Of a DNA stretch of 64,000 nt, positions 50,096 through 62,693 are shown one piece after another; the first letter of the stretch is position 1, and every line of letters begins with the position of its first letter. Origin of the DNA: Rhodocyclaceae bacterium (GTDB lineage: Bacteria > Pseudomonadota > Gammaproteobacteria > Burkholderiales > Rhodocyclaceae); the NCBI GenBank assembly GCA_006218025.1, contig VBWA01000017.1:1-64000 (forward strand), read 5' to 3'. Both the position numbers and the translations under genes were made by a program. The notes beneath the pieces are model-generated. The model was not told the origin of the DNA. It saw nothing but the letters and a program-made list of their open reading frames with translations, and did no database searches.

Positions 50096-50542
50096 CTATG
50101 CGGAAGCCTTGCGGTGCGGGCAGTCCGTCTTGTGGCAATCGACGTACAGGTAGAGGGCGTGTTCGCGAACCGTGAAGCCGCGTTCTTCCGCGACCTTGAT
50201 CTGGCGCTTTTCGATTGCGGCGTCGAAGAATTCTTCCACCCGCCCGCATTCCAGGCAGACCAGATGGTCGTGGTGCTGTCCTTCGTTCAGCTCGAAAATC
50301 GCCTTGCCGGATTCGAAGTGATGACGCTGCAGCAAGCCGGCCTGTTCGAACTGGGTCAGCACGCGATAGACGGTGGCCAGGCCAATATCCATGCCGTCGG
50401 CCAGCAGGTGGCGATAGACATCTTCTGCCGTGACATGGCGCGGCGAGCCTTCATCCTGCAGCTTGTGGAAGAGGTCGAGAATCTTGAGGCGCGGATACGT
50501 TGCCTTGAGGCCGATGCTCTTGAGGTCGTCGGGATGGGTCAT
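50096..50542 (-). CDS. fur: ferric uptake regulator
   Basis: 148 residues. A winged-helix DNA-binding part ([13 protein letters not shown] … [18 protein letters not shown]) and a metal-binding part with [19 protein letters not shown] and CHKTDC. It represses iron-uptake genes with Fe2+. Divergent from bamE, the classic fur/bamE (smpA) arrangement of beta- and gammaproteobacteria, and in an operon with a GDT1-type transporter. Confidence 0.97.
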   Translation of the reverse strand: MTHPDDLKSIGLKATYPRLKILDLFHKLQDEGSPRHVTAEDVYRHLLADGMDIGLATVYRVLTQFEQAGLLQRHHFESGKAIFELNEGQHHDHLVCLECGRVEEFFDAAIEKRQIKVAEERGFTVREHALYLYVDCHKTDCPHRKASA

Positions 50543-50619
50543 GGGACGGTAAGCTCGGCCTGTCGGCCGCTCGCGAAGGCGCAGTGATGGGGTGGGCAGC
50601 TATGATATAGTTTTCGCGC

Positions 50620-50643
50620 CCCGATTGGGATAATGCAATCGGG
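50620..50643. promoter_or_regulatory. inverted repeat in the fur/bamE intergenic region
   Basis: CCCGATT and AATCGGG are perfect 7-base arms around GGGATAATGC. The centre contains GATAAT, a possible -10 for bamE or a partial Fur-box unit. The element lies 77 bases before the fur start on one side and 64 before bamE on the other. Confidence 0.35.
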
Positions 50644-50706
50644 AAGAGACGAGGCGTGCCAGAATACGGCAGCCCTGACCCGATAGTGGTTTTCCGGAAT
50701 TTCCCG

Positions 50707-51129
50707 ATGAAGCGAATCCTGTTGCTCCTGCCTTTTCTGGCAGCCTGTTCCAATACACCGCAGATCACCAGCTATCTCTCGCCCTACCGCATCGATGTGC
50801 GTCAGGGCAATCTGGTCACCCAGGAGATGGTGGCGCAGCTGAAGCCCGGGCAGACCCGCGAGCAGGTGCGCTTCATTCTCGGCTCGCCGCTGGTGGCGGA
50901 CATGTTCCACCAGGATCGTTGGGACTACGTCTATCGCTTCCGTCCTGGACGCGGCGAGCCTCAGCAACGCAATCTGGCGGTGTTCTTCCAGGACAACAAG
51001 CTGACGCGCGTGTCCGGCGACGTAGTGGCCGAAGACACTTCAAAGGCCGAAGCGCCGAGGCCTGCCGCGCAGGTCATCGAGATTCCGGCTCCGGCAGCTA
51101 GCGGCGCCGCCAGCCAAGAGAAGAAGTAG
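50707..51129 (+). CDS. bamE: outer-membrane assembly lipoprotein BamE (SmpA/OmlA)
   Basis: 140 residues. Signal peptide with lipobox LAAC (Cys near 15). The BamE fold motif follows: QGNLVTQEMVAQLKPGQTREQVRFILGSPL and DRWDYVYRF. It is the small lipoprotein of the BAM complex that inserts outer-membrane beta-barrels. The ATG at 50707 begins the signal peptide. dapB starts 3 bases after the stop. Confidence 0.95.
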   Translation: MKRILLLLPFLAACSNTPQITSYLSPYRIDVRQGNLVTQEMVAQLKPGQTREQVRFILGSPLVADMFHQDRWDYVYRFRPGRGEPQQRNLAVFFQDNKLTRVSGDVVAEDTSKAEAPRPAAQVIEIPAPAASGAASQEKK

Positions 51130-51939
<810 letters not shown>

Positions 51940-51981
51940 CGGCGGGATTCACTGGTGGCGGCTTCGGTAGCGCGCGTGGGT

Positions 51982-52010
51982 TTGCGATAGCAGGCCCGAC
52001 AAGCTATAAT
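51982..52010 (+). promoter_or_regulatory. sigma-70 promoter of carAB
   Basis: TTGCGA (51982-51987) and a perfect TATAAT (52005-52010) are separated by exactly 17 bases. The predicted start is near 52017, about 75 bases before the carA GTG. Confidence 0.82.
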
Positions 52011-52021
52011 TCAAAGGTTTG

Positions 52022-52052
52022 CCGGACGCTTTATGAATCAAGCGGTGTCCGG
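52022..52052 (+). promoter_or_regulatory. leader hairpin of carAB
   Basis: CCGGAC-GCTT pairs with AAGC-ggt-GTCCGG around an eight-base loop, directly after the predicted transcription start. No U-tract follows. It may be a 5' stability or attenuation element; its function is unknown. Confidence 0.45.
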
Positions 52053-52090
52053 TTCCGATTGCCGAATTGTCTTGTTCCGGGAGTTCCATC

Positions 52091-53221
52091 GTGCCTCACT
52101 TTCCGCCCGCCCTTCTAGCCTTGGCCGACGGAACGGTTTTTAGAGGCAAAGGCATCGGCGCCAGCGGCAGCAGCGTGGGCGAAGTGGTGTTCAACACCGC
52201 GCTGTCCGGCTACCAGGAAATCCTGACGGACCCGTCCTACGCCCGCCAGATCGTCACCCTCACGTATCCCCACATCGGCAACTACGGCGTCAATCGCGAA
52301 GACTGCGAAGCCGGCCGCATTCATGCCGCCGGCCTGGTGATCCGCGACCTGCCGCTGCTGGCCTCGAATTTCCGCAGCGAGCAGACGCTAGACGCCTACC
52401 TGCAAGCCGAGAATGTCCTCGGACTGGCCGACATCGACACGCGCAAGCTGACCCGCATCCTGCGCGAAAACGGCGCCCAGGCCGGTTGCCTGATGGCGGG
52501 CGAAGTACTCGACGCTGACGCTGCCGTTGCCCAGGCGCGGGCCTTTTCCGGCCTGGCCGGGATGGATCTGGCGCAGGTCGTCAGCGTCCAAGAGTCCTAT
52601 TCATGGAGCCAAGGCGAGTGGAAACTCGGTGCGGGCTTCGCCCAGCCGGAAAGCTTCCGATTTCACGTGGTCGCCTACGACTTCGGGGTCAAGCGCAACA
52701 TCCTGCGCATGCTGGCTTCGCGCGGCTGCAAACTCACCGTGGTGCCGGCCAGGACGCCCGCGGCAGAGGTTCTGGCACTCAATCCCGACGGCATCTTCCT
52801 GTCCAACGGGCCCGGCGATCCGGAGCCCTGCGACTATGCCGTGGCAGCGATCCGCGTGTTTCTTGAGCGGCGCCTGCCGGTCTTCGGCATCTGCCTCGGC
52901 CATCAACTGATGGGTCTGGCGGCCGGAGGCAAGACGCTCAAGATGAAATTCGGCCATCACGGCGCCAACCATCCGGTCAAGGATCTCGAAACCGGGCAGG
53001 TGCTGATCACCAGCCAGAATCACGGCTTCGCCGTCGATCCATCGACTTTGCCGGCGAACGTGAAAGTGACTCACGTCTCGCTGTTCGATGGCAGCTTGCA
53101 GGGCATGGCCTGGACCGACCGGCCGGCGTTCTGTTTCCAGGGGCATCCCGAAGCCAGCCCGGGGCCGCACGATGTGGCCTACCTTTTCGACCGCTTCATC
53201 ATGTCGATGGAGCAGAAATAA
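52091..53221 (+). CDS. carA: carbamoyl-phosphate synthase small subunit
   Basis: 376 residues. It supplies ammonia from glutamine to CarB for pyrimidine and arginine synthesis. The glutaminase triad is in FGICLGHQ (Cys) and [11 protein letters not shown] (His, Glu). The GTG at 52091 was chosen because it follows GGGAG with good spacing and gives the family N terminus ([16 protein letters not shown]). Confidence 0.96.
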   Translation: MPHFPPALLALADGTVFRGKGIGASGSSVGEVVFNTALSGYQEILTDPSYARQIVTLTYPHIGNYGVNREDCEAGRIHAAGLVIRDLPLLASNFRSEQTLDAYLQAENVLGLADIDTRKLTRILRENGAQAGCLMAGEVLDADAAVAQARAFSGLAGMDLAQVVSVQESYSWSQGEWKLGAGFAQPESFRFHVVAYDFGVKRNILRMLASRGCKLTVVPARTPAAEVLALNPDGIFLSNGPGDPEPCDYAVAAIRVFLERRLPVFGICLGHQLMGLAAGGKTLKMKFGHHGANHPVKDLETGQVLITSQNHGFAVDPSTLPANVKVTHVSLFDGSLQGMAWTDRPAFCFQGHPEASPGPHDVAYLFDRFIMSMEQK

Positions 53222-53222
53222 C

Positions 53223-56464
<3,242 letters not shown>

Positions 56465-56468
<4 letters not shown>

Positions 56469-56944
56469 GCGCCAAATTCCCGATCACCCTGCGCGGCGCC
56501 GAACTGCTGCGAAAGGAACTGCAGCGCCTGAAGACGGCCGATCGCCCGGCCGTAATCGCTGCTATCGCCGAGGCGCGCTCGCATGGCGACCTGTCGGAGA
56601 ACGCCGAGTACGATGCCGCCAAGGAACGCCAGGGCTTTATCGAAGGCCGCATCAAGGAAGTCGAGGGCAAGCTGGGCAACGCGCAAATCATCGATCCGGC
56701 GTCGCTGGATGCCGATGGCCGCGTCGTGTTCGGCTCTACGGTCGAGCTCGAAGACCTGGACAGCGGCGGCACCGTGACCTACCAGATCGTCGGCGATGAC
56801 GAAGCCGATATCAAGTCCGGCATGCTTTCGCTGAATTCCCCGGTGGCGCGCGCGCTGATCGGCAAGTTTGCCGGCGACGTTGCCGAGGTGCAGACACCGG
56901 GGGGGCGACGCGAGTACGAGATTCTGGACGTCAAGTACATCTGA
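56465..56944 (+). CDS. greA: transcription elongation factor GreA
   Basis: 159 residues. The N-terminal coiled coil with the acidic tip ([18 protein letters not shown]) and the C-terminal FKBP-like domain ([25 protein letters not shown]) are intact. It rescues backtracked RNA polymerase by transcript cleavage. carB-greA linkage is common in this class. Confidence 0.98.
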
Positions 56945-57409
56945 ATGAGGAAGCTGGCGTCCGCGCTCTACAGCATCGCGATTGCCGCCTGGGTCGGCGG
57001 CTTGCTGGCGATAGGATTGATTGCCGCGCCCGTGCTGTTCACCCAGCTTGCCGACCGCGGCATGGCGGGCAGTCTGGCTGGCGCGATGTTCACCGTCACG
57101 GCGTGGGTCGGCATCGGCTGCGGGTCTTACCTGACCCTGTTCGTGCTGTTTGCCAAAGGCTGGCGGGCGATCCAGTCAGGCGTGTTCTGGATAGTGCTGC
57201 TGATGCTCGGCCTGACCGTGGCCGGCCACTTCGGCGTTCACCCGATACTGGCGCAGTTACAGGCGGACGCCTTGCCGCGCCGAGTCATGGAAAGCGCCTT
57301 GCGGGATCGCTTCACCACCTGGCACGGCGTGTCGACTGCGCTCTATCTGGTGCAAACCCTGCTGGGAATTGCGCTGGTGGTAATTCAGGAACGAGGCAAG
57401 GGGCGCTAG
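56945..57409 (+). CDS. DUF4149 inner-membrane protein
   Basis: 154 residues with four membrane segments. The WVGGLLAIGLIAAPVLFTQL start and LTVAGHFGVHPILAQLQ in the middle fit the DUF4149 family, found next to greA or yhbY in many betaproteobacteria. Function unknown. Its ATG directly follows the greA stop, and its end faces yhbY with a two-base gap. Confidence 0.8.
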   Translation: MRKLASALYSIAIAAWVGGLLAIGLIAAPVLFTQLADRGMAGSLAGAMFTVTAWVGIGCGSYLTLFVLFAKGWRAIQSGVFWIVLLMLGLTVAGHFGVHPILAQLQADALPRRVMESALRDRFTTWHGVSTALYLVQTLLGIALVVIQERGKGR

Positions 57410-57411
57410 CG

Positions 57412-57801
57412 TCAGCGCTTGCGGTTGCGAGCTTCGCTGCGCGCGGCGGCCTGTTTCTTGGTCATCGGCTCGGACTTTCGCCGTGTCGCCAGCGCCGACT
57501 CCTGTGCCGCGGAATCCTTGGGGTTTTCGCGCCAGAGCACGAGCAGGTTGCCGATGTGCTGCACAGCGACGCAATTGAGCGCGGTGCAGATTTCAGTGAA
57601 CAGGGCTTCGCGATCTTCGCGTTCGATGCCGTAAAGTCGCAGCTTGATCAGTTCGTGGGCCTTGAGGCAACGATCGATCTCCGCCAGAACGGAAGGCGTC
57701 AGGCCTTTCTGGCTGATGGAAACGACAGGATTCAGATGATGCGCGGCGGCTCTGAGGGCGCGGCGCTGGGTGGGGCTCAGTTGAGCAGTATTTTCAGTCA
57801 T
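57412..57801 (-). CDS. yhbY: YhbY family CRM-domain RNA-binding protein
   Basis: 129 residues. The CRM fold is recognised by [20 protein letters not shown] and LIKLRLYG followed by [21 protein letters not shown]. YhbY associates with pre-50S ribosomes. The C-terminal extension is basic and low in complexity and holds copy 10 of the dispersed motif (ESALATRR). Divergent from rlmE by 14 bases, as in many gamma- and betaproteobacteria. Confidence 0.95.
   Translation of the reverse strand: MTENTAQLSPTQRRALRAAAHHLNPVVSISQKGLTPSVLAEIDRCLKAHELIKLRLYGIEREDREALFTEICTALNCVAVQHIGNLLVLWRENPKDSAAQESALATRRKSEPMTKKQAAARSEARNRKR
57481..57500 (-). repeat. dispersed 20-base motif, copy 10
   Basis: Minus-strand copy with N6 = GGCGAC then ACGG, sense in the unconserved C-terminal tail of yhbY. 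Confidence 0.75.
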
Positions 57802-57815
57802 GGCGGAATTGTAAC

Positions 57816-58472
57816 GTGAGCGGCAAGATCGAGAGCAACAAGAAGGATAAGGTCAAGAAGAACAAGACCACCAAGGCCTGGATCACCGAGCACGTCAACG
57901 ATGCCTACGTGCAGCGTGCCCGGACCGAGGGCTGGCGTTCCCGCGCCGCGTTCAAGCTGACTGAAATCGACGACAAGGACAAGCTGCTGAAGCCGGGCAT
58001 GACGGTGGTTGATCTCGGCTCGGCCCCCGGTAGCTGGTCGCAGGTGGCGGCCAAGCGGATTGCCCCCGGCGGGCGGCTGATCGCGCTCGACCTGCTGCCG
58101 ATGGAGCCCGTGCATGGCGTCGAGTTCATCCAGGGCGATTTCCACGACGACGCGGTGCTGAAGGCGCTGGCAGATGCCCTCGATGGCCGCCAGGTAGACC
58201 TTGTATTGTCGGACATGGCCCCCAATATGTCAGGAATAGGCATGGTCGATCAGGCGCGCGTGATGGTTTTGGCCGAGCTGACGCTGGAGTTCTGCGGACT
58301 GCATCTGAAGCCGGGCGGCGACATGCTGGTCAAGGTGTTCCAGGGCGACGGCTTCATGGAATTGCGCCGCGCGTTGCAGGACCAGTTTCAGACCTTGCAG
58401 ATGAGAAAGCCGGCCGCTTCGCGCAATCGTAGTGCCGAGATTTACCTGCTGGCGAGGAACAAGAAGGCCTGA
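57816..58472 (+). CDS. rlmE: 23S rRNA (uridine-2'-O-)-methyltransferase RlmE (FtsJ/RrmJ)
   Basis: 218 residues. It methylates U2552 in the peptidyl-transferase region. The SAM site is [15 protein letters not shown], and the catalytic K-D-K-E set is expected around [16 protein letters not shown] and LVKVFQGDG. The N terminus is lysine-rich. The GTG at 57816 is the only sensible start. ftsH follows after 89 bases. Confidence 0.96.
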   Translation: MSGKIESNKKDKVKKNKTTKAWITEHVNDAYVQRARTEGWRSRAAFKLTEIDDKDKLLKPGMTVVDLGSAPGSWSQVAAKRIAPGGRLIALDLLPMEPVHGVEFIQGDFHDDAVLKALADALDGRQVDLVLSDMAPNMSGIGMVDQARVMVLAELTLEFCGLHLKPGGDMLVKVFQGDGFMELRRALQDQFQTLQMRKPAASRNRSAEIYLLARNKKA

Positions 58473-58561
58473 GGGACGGTCTATGTCGTTTGCAGGTCAT
58501 TACGATCAGCATTAAAATGAATTGATATGCAATCCCTTCTGAGGGAAAGAGAGGCTTCACC

Positions 58562-60389
58562 TTGAATAATATGTTCAAAAATATGGCGATCTGGCTGGTG
58601 ATCGGCATTGTCCTGATGACCGTGTTCAATCAGTTCAACACGCGCCAGGTCGCGCTCGGGTCGCTGGAGTACTCCCAGTTCCTCGAAGAGGTGAAGCAGG
58701 GCCGCGTCACTAAAGTAGTGATCCAGGGCCGCACGCTGGAAGCTACCACCACCGACGGCAAGCGGATTACCACTTACGCGCCGCCCGACCTGTGGATGGT
58801 CTCCGACCTGCTGAAGAACAACGTCAAGGTGGTCGCCAAGCCCGAGGAAGAGCAGTCTTTCCTGACCAGCATTTTCGTTTCCTGGTTCCCGATGCTGCTG
58901 CTGATCGGCGTCTGGGTCTTCTTCATGCGCCAGATGCAGGGATGAATCGTCGAACACGATCACCTTCGCCGACGTGGCCGGTTGCGATGAAGCCAAGGAA
59001 GAGGTCTACGAAATGGTCGACTTCCTGCGCGATCCGTCGAAATTTCAGAAACTCGGCGGCCGCATTCCGCGCGGCGTGTTGCTGGTCGGTTCGCCCGGTA
59101 CCGGCAAGACCCTGCTGGCCAAGGCGATCGCCGGCGAGGCCAAGGTGCCTTTCTTCTCGATTTCCGGTTCCGACTTCGTCGAAATGTTCGTCGGTGTCGG
59201 CGCCGCCCGCGTGCGCGACATGTTCGACCAGGCCAAGAAGGCTGCGCCGTGCATTATCTTCATTGACGAACTCGACGCCGTCGGCCGCCAGCGCGGCGCC
59301 GGCCTCGGCGGTGGCAACGATGAACGCGAGCAGACCCTGAACCAGATGCTGGTCGAGATGGACGGTTTCGAACCCTCGGTGGGCGTGATCGTGGTCGCTG
59401 CCACCAACCGTCCCGACGTGCTCGATCCGGCGCTGCTGCGCCCCGGTCGCTTCGACCGCCAGGTCGTGGTGCCCCTGCCCGACATTCGCGGCCGCGAGCA
59501 GATTCTCAAGGTGCATATGCGCAAGGTGCCGGTGGCGCCGGACATCGACGCATCGATCCTGGCCCGCGGCTGTCCGGGTTTTTCCGGCGCCGATCTGGCC
59601 AATCTGGTCAACGAAGCCGCGTTGTTTGCCGCGCGCAGCAACAAGCGCCTGGTGGACATGGAAGATTTCGAACGCGCCAAGGACAAGATCATGATGGGCG
59701 CCGAGCGCCGTTCGATGGTCATGCCCGAAGAGGAACGCCGGAACACCGCGTATCACGAATCCGGCCATGCCGTGGTGGCCAAGTTGCTGCCGAAGACCGA
59801 TCCGGTGCACAAGGTGACCATCATCCCGCGCGGCCGTGCGCTGGGCCTGACCATGCAGTTGCCCGACCAGGAACGCTACAGCCAGGACCGCGAACGCCTG
59901 CTCAGCACGATTACCGTACTGTTCGGGGGCCGCATTGCCGAAGAACTGTTCATGCAACAGATGACTACCGGTGCGTCCAACGATTTCCAGCGAGCCACCG
60001 ATCTGGCGCGGCGCATGGTGACGCAGTGGGGCATGTCGGAGAGCCTGGGCCCGATGGTGTATGGCGAAGAGGAGGGCGAGATTTTCCTCGGCCGTTCCGT
60101 CACGACGCACAAGAACATGTCGGAATCGACCATGCAGAAGGTGGATACTGAAATTCGTCGCATGCTCGACGAGCAGTACGCCCGTGCTCGCCGGTTGCTC
60201 GAAGACAATCGTGACAAGGTCGAAGCCATGGCTGCGGCCCTGCTGGAGCTGGAAACCATCGACGCCGACCAGATCAACGACATCATGGCCGGCCTGCCGC
60301 CGCGCGCACCGAAGCCTTCCAGTGCGCCACCCGCGCCCAGGGGCGACAGCGCGCCGGGTCCCGAGCCGACGGCGCCGGCGCCGGCCTGA
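58562..60389 (+). pseudogene. ftsH: ATP-dependent zinc metalloprotease FtsH, interrupted by a frameshifting deletion
   Basis: The membrane AAA protease that degrades sigma-32, LpxC and misfolded membrane proteins. The first frame (TTG start at 58562) encodes both membrane segments and ends at RQMQG with a TGA at 58943-58945. The rest, from about [19 protein letters not shown], continues in another frame to 60389 with Walker A GSPGTGKT, the [11 protein letters not shown] motif and the zinc site HESGH. The glycine-rich linker normally between them (GGGKGGAFSFGKSKARML in relatives) is missing, roughly 53 bases. FtsH is essential in most proteobacteria, so an assembly error is likely unless reads support it. 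Confidence 0.9.
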
Positions 60390-60450
60390 ACGCAACGACA
60401 ACCCGGACGGGCCGCCGAAGACTTTCCGATTCGGGGGCCCTCGTTCTTTC

Positions 60451-61281
60451 ATGACACAGAATTTTCACTGCGGCCGCTTTGTCCTCAACGCCGAGCGCCC
60501 GCTCATCATGGGCATCGTCAACCTGTCCGATGATTCGTTTTCCGGCGACGGCCTGCATGGCGATGTCGCAGCCGCGATTGCCCAGGGCCGGCGGCTGATC
60601 GACGAGGGCGCGCACATCCTCGACCTCGGCGCCGAGTCTTCACGGCCGGGAGCGGTACCGGTGCCGGTGCAGCAGGAGATTGATCGTCTGTTGCCGGTCT
60701 TCGAAGCCCTGCACGACTGCGGCATGCCGCTGTCGATCGACACCGTAAAGCCGGAGGTGATGCGTGCCGCGCTGGCGGCCGGCGCCGACATGATCAACGA
60801 CATCAATGCCCTGCGCGCACCGGGTGCCATGGAGCTCGTCGCGGCCAGCAGGGCCGGGGTCTGCCTGATGCACATGCAGGGCGCGCCGGGCACCATGCAA
60901 AATGACCCGCATTACGCCGATGTCGTGCTCGAGGTCGCCGAGTTTCTCGCCGAGCGCGTTGCGGCGGCCGAAGCCGCGGGTATCCCCCTGAACAGGATCG
61001 TGGTCGATCCGGGTTTCGGCTTCGGCAAGACCCTCGAGCACAACCTGGAATTGTTGCGCCGCCTCGACGAACTGGTGGTGCCGGGCCTGCCCCTGCTGGT
61101 GGGTCTTTCGCGCAAGTCGGTGCTGGGCCTGCTGACCGGGCGGGGGGCGCCGGAACGGGTTCATGCCGGAATTGCCGCCAATGTCCTGGCCGTAGAGCGT
61201 GGAGCGCGCATAGTACGAGTGCATGACGTTGCGGCGACGCGCGATGCGCTGGCGGTCCTGCAAGCGGTGGAGGAATACTGA
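60451..61281 (+). CDS. folP: dihydropteroate synthase
   Basis: 276 residues, TIM barrel. It joins p-aminobenzoate to the pterin pyrophosphate in folate synthesis. The segments MGIVNLSDDSFSGDG, DLGAESSRPGA and GLSRKSVLG are the family signatures. It lies between ftsH and glmM, the standard ftsH-folP-glmM order. The ATG at 60451 is 61 bases past the ftsH stop. Confidence 0.97.
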   Translation: MTQNFHCGRFVLNAERPLIMGIVNLSDDSFSGDGLHGDVAAAIAQGRRLIDEGAHILDLGAESSRPGAVPVPVQQEIDRLLPVFEALHDCGMPLSIDTVKPEVMRAALAAGADMINDINALRAPGAMELVAASRAGVCLMHMQGAPGTMQNDPHYADVVLEVAEFLAERVAAAEAAGIPLNRIVVDPGFGFGKTLEHNLELLRRLDELVVPGLPLLVGLSRKSVLGLLTGRGAPERVHAGIAANVLAVERGARIVRVHDVAATRDALAVLQAVEEY

Positions 61282-62637
61282 GTGGCACGCAAATATTTCG
61301 GCACGGACGGTATCCGCGGCCGCGTCGGGCAGGCGCCGATCACGCCGGAATTCGTCATGCGCCTGGGTTTTGCTGCAGGTTCCGCGCTGGCGGCGCGCGA
61401 CGGACTGCCGGCGAACGAGCGTCCCACGGTACTGATAGGCAAGGACACGCGCATTTCCGGCTACATGCTGGAAGCGGCGCTCGAAGCCGGATTTTCAGCC
61501 GCTGGGGTCGACGTGATGCTTTGCGGGCCGATGCCGACGCCGGCGGTGGCCTACCTCACGCGCGCCCTGCGCCTGCAGGCGGGGGTGGTAATTTCCGCCT
61601 CGCACAATCCCTACGACGACAACGGCATCAAGTTCTTTTCGGCGCAGGGCACCAAGCTGCCCGACGCGGTGGAACTCGAGATCGAGGCGCGGCTCGAGCA
61701 GCCGATGACCTGCATGGAGTCGGCCGGCCTCGGCAAGGCCCGTCGGGTCGATGACGCCGCCGGACGCTACATCGAGTTCTGCAAGAGCACCTTCCCCAAC
61801 GATCTCGACCTGCGCGGTCTCAAGATCGTGGTGGACAGCGCCCACGGCGCGGCCTATCACGTCGCTCCCAGCGTTTTCCATGAACTGGGTGCCGAGACAG
61901 TCGGCGTTGGCGACACGCCGAACGGGCTCAACATCAACCAGGACGTCGGCGCGACGGCGCCCCAGGCGCTGCGCCGCGCCGTGCTGGAAAACCGCGCCGA
62001 CTGCGGCATCGCGCTCGACGGCGACGGCGACCGCCTGGTCATGGTCGACGCGACCGGCACACTCTACGACGGCGACCAGTTGCTCTACGTGATTGCCCGT
62101 CATCGGGCGCGCAGCCAGCCTGTACCCGGCGTGGCCGGTACGCTGATGAGCAATCTCGGCTTCGAACACGCGCTGGGGCGACTGGGCATTGCCGTCGGCC
62201 GCGCCAGGGTGGGCGATCGCTACGTGCTGGAAATGATGCAGGATAGGGGCTGGCTGCTCGGCGGCGAGAACTCCGGGCACATTATCTGTCTCGACCGCCA
62301 TACCACCGGCGACGGCATCATCGCGGCCTTGCAGGTCCTGGCCGCGCTGCGCGCGACAAACGAAGCCCTGGCCGAGGCCTGTGCCGATCTGACGCTGTAT
62401 CCGCAAAAGCTCATCAACGTGAAGATGCCCGCCGGTTTCGACTGGGCCACGGATGCCGGCATCAGGTCGGCGGTGAAAACAGCCGAGGCGAAGCTCGATG
62501 GCGGCGGGCGCGTGCTGCTGCGTCCTTCGGGCACCGAACCCCTGCTGCGGGTGATGGTGGAAGGACGCGAATCCGCGCTCGTGACCGGGCAGGCCGAGGC
62601 CATCGCCGGCGCGGTGCGGCGCGCTTTCGGCGACTAG
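61282..62637 (+). CDS. glmM: phosphoglucosamine mutase
   Basis: 451 residues. It converts glucosamine-6-phosphate to the 1-phosphate for UDP-GlcNAc, peptidoglycan and lipid A. The phosphoserine loop is [18 protein letters not shown] (Ser near 105), the metal loop DGDGDR (near 249-254), and the C-terminal phosphate site [12 protein letters not shown]. It begins with GTG immediately after the folP stop. Confidence 0.98.
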   Translation: MARKYFGTDGIRGRVGQAPITPEFVMRLGFAAGSALAARDGLPANERPTVLIGKDTRISGYMLEAALEAGFSAAGVDVMLCGPMPTPAVAYLTRALRLQAGVVISASHNPYDDNGIKFFSAQGTKLPDAVELEIEARLEQPMTCMESAGLGKARRVDDAAGRYIEFCKSTFPNDLDLRGLKIVVDSAHGAAYHVAPSVFHELGAETVGVGDTPNGLNINQDVGATAPQALRRAVLENRADCGIALDGDGDRLVMVDATGTLYDGDQLLYVIARHRARSQPVPGVAGTLMSNLGFEHALGRLGIAVGRARVGDRYVLEMMQDRGWLLGGENSGHIICLDRHTTGDGIIAALQVLAALRATNEALAEACADLTLYPQKLINVKMPAGFDWATDAGIRSAVKTAEAKLDGGGRVLLRPSGTEPLLRVMVEGRESALVTGQAEAIAGAVRRAFGD

Positions 62638-62652
62638 CCGCAGCAACGCCCG

Positions 62653-62686
62653 GCCGCACCGGCCACCCCCTGGGGTGTCGTGCGGC
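62653..62686. terminator. stem-loop between convergent glmM and phoX
   Basis: GCCGCAC pairs with GTGCGGC, with an inner CACCCC/GGGGTG stem. It lies between the two convergent stops, so it may act as a terminator in both directions, although there is no long U-tract. Confidence 0.55.
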
Positions 62687-62693
62687 GCCTTGG

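Noticed and set aside
61110-61135. Another copy of the dispersed motif in folP (AAGTCGGTGCTGGG)
   Set aside because: It differs in the core and lacks the ACGG half; the peptide SRKSVLG is a conserved dihydropteroate synthase signature, so protein constraint explains it.
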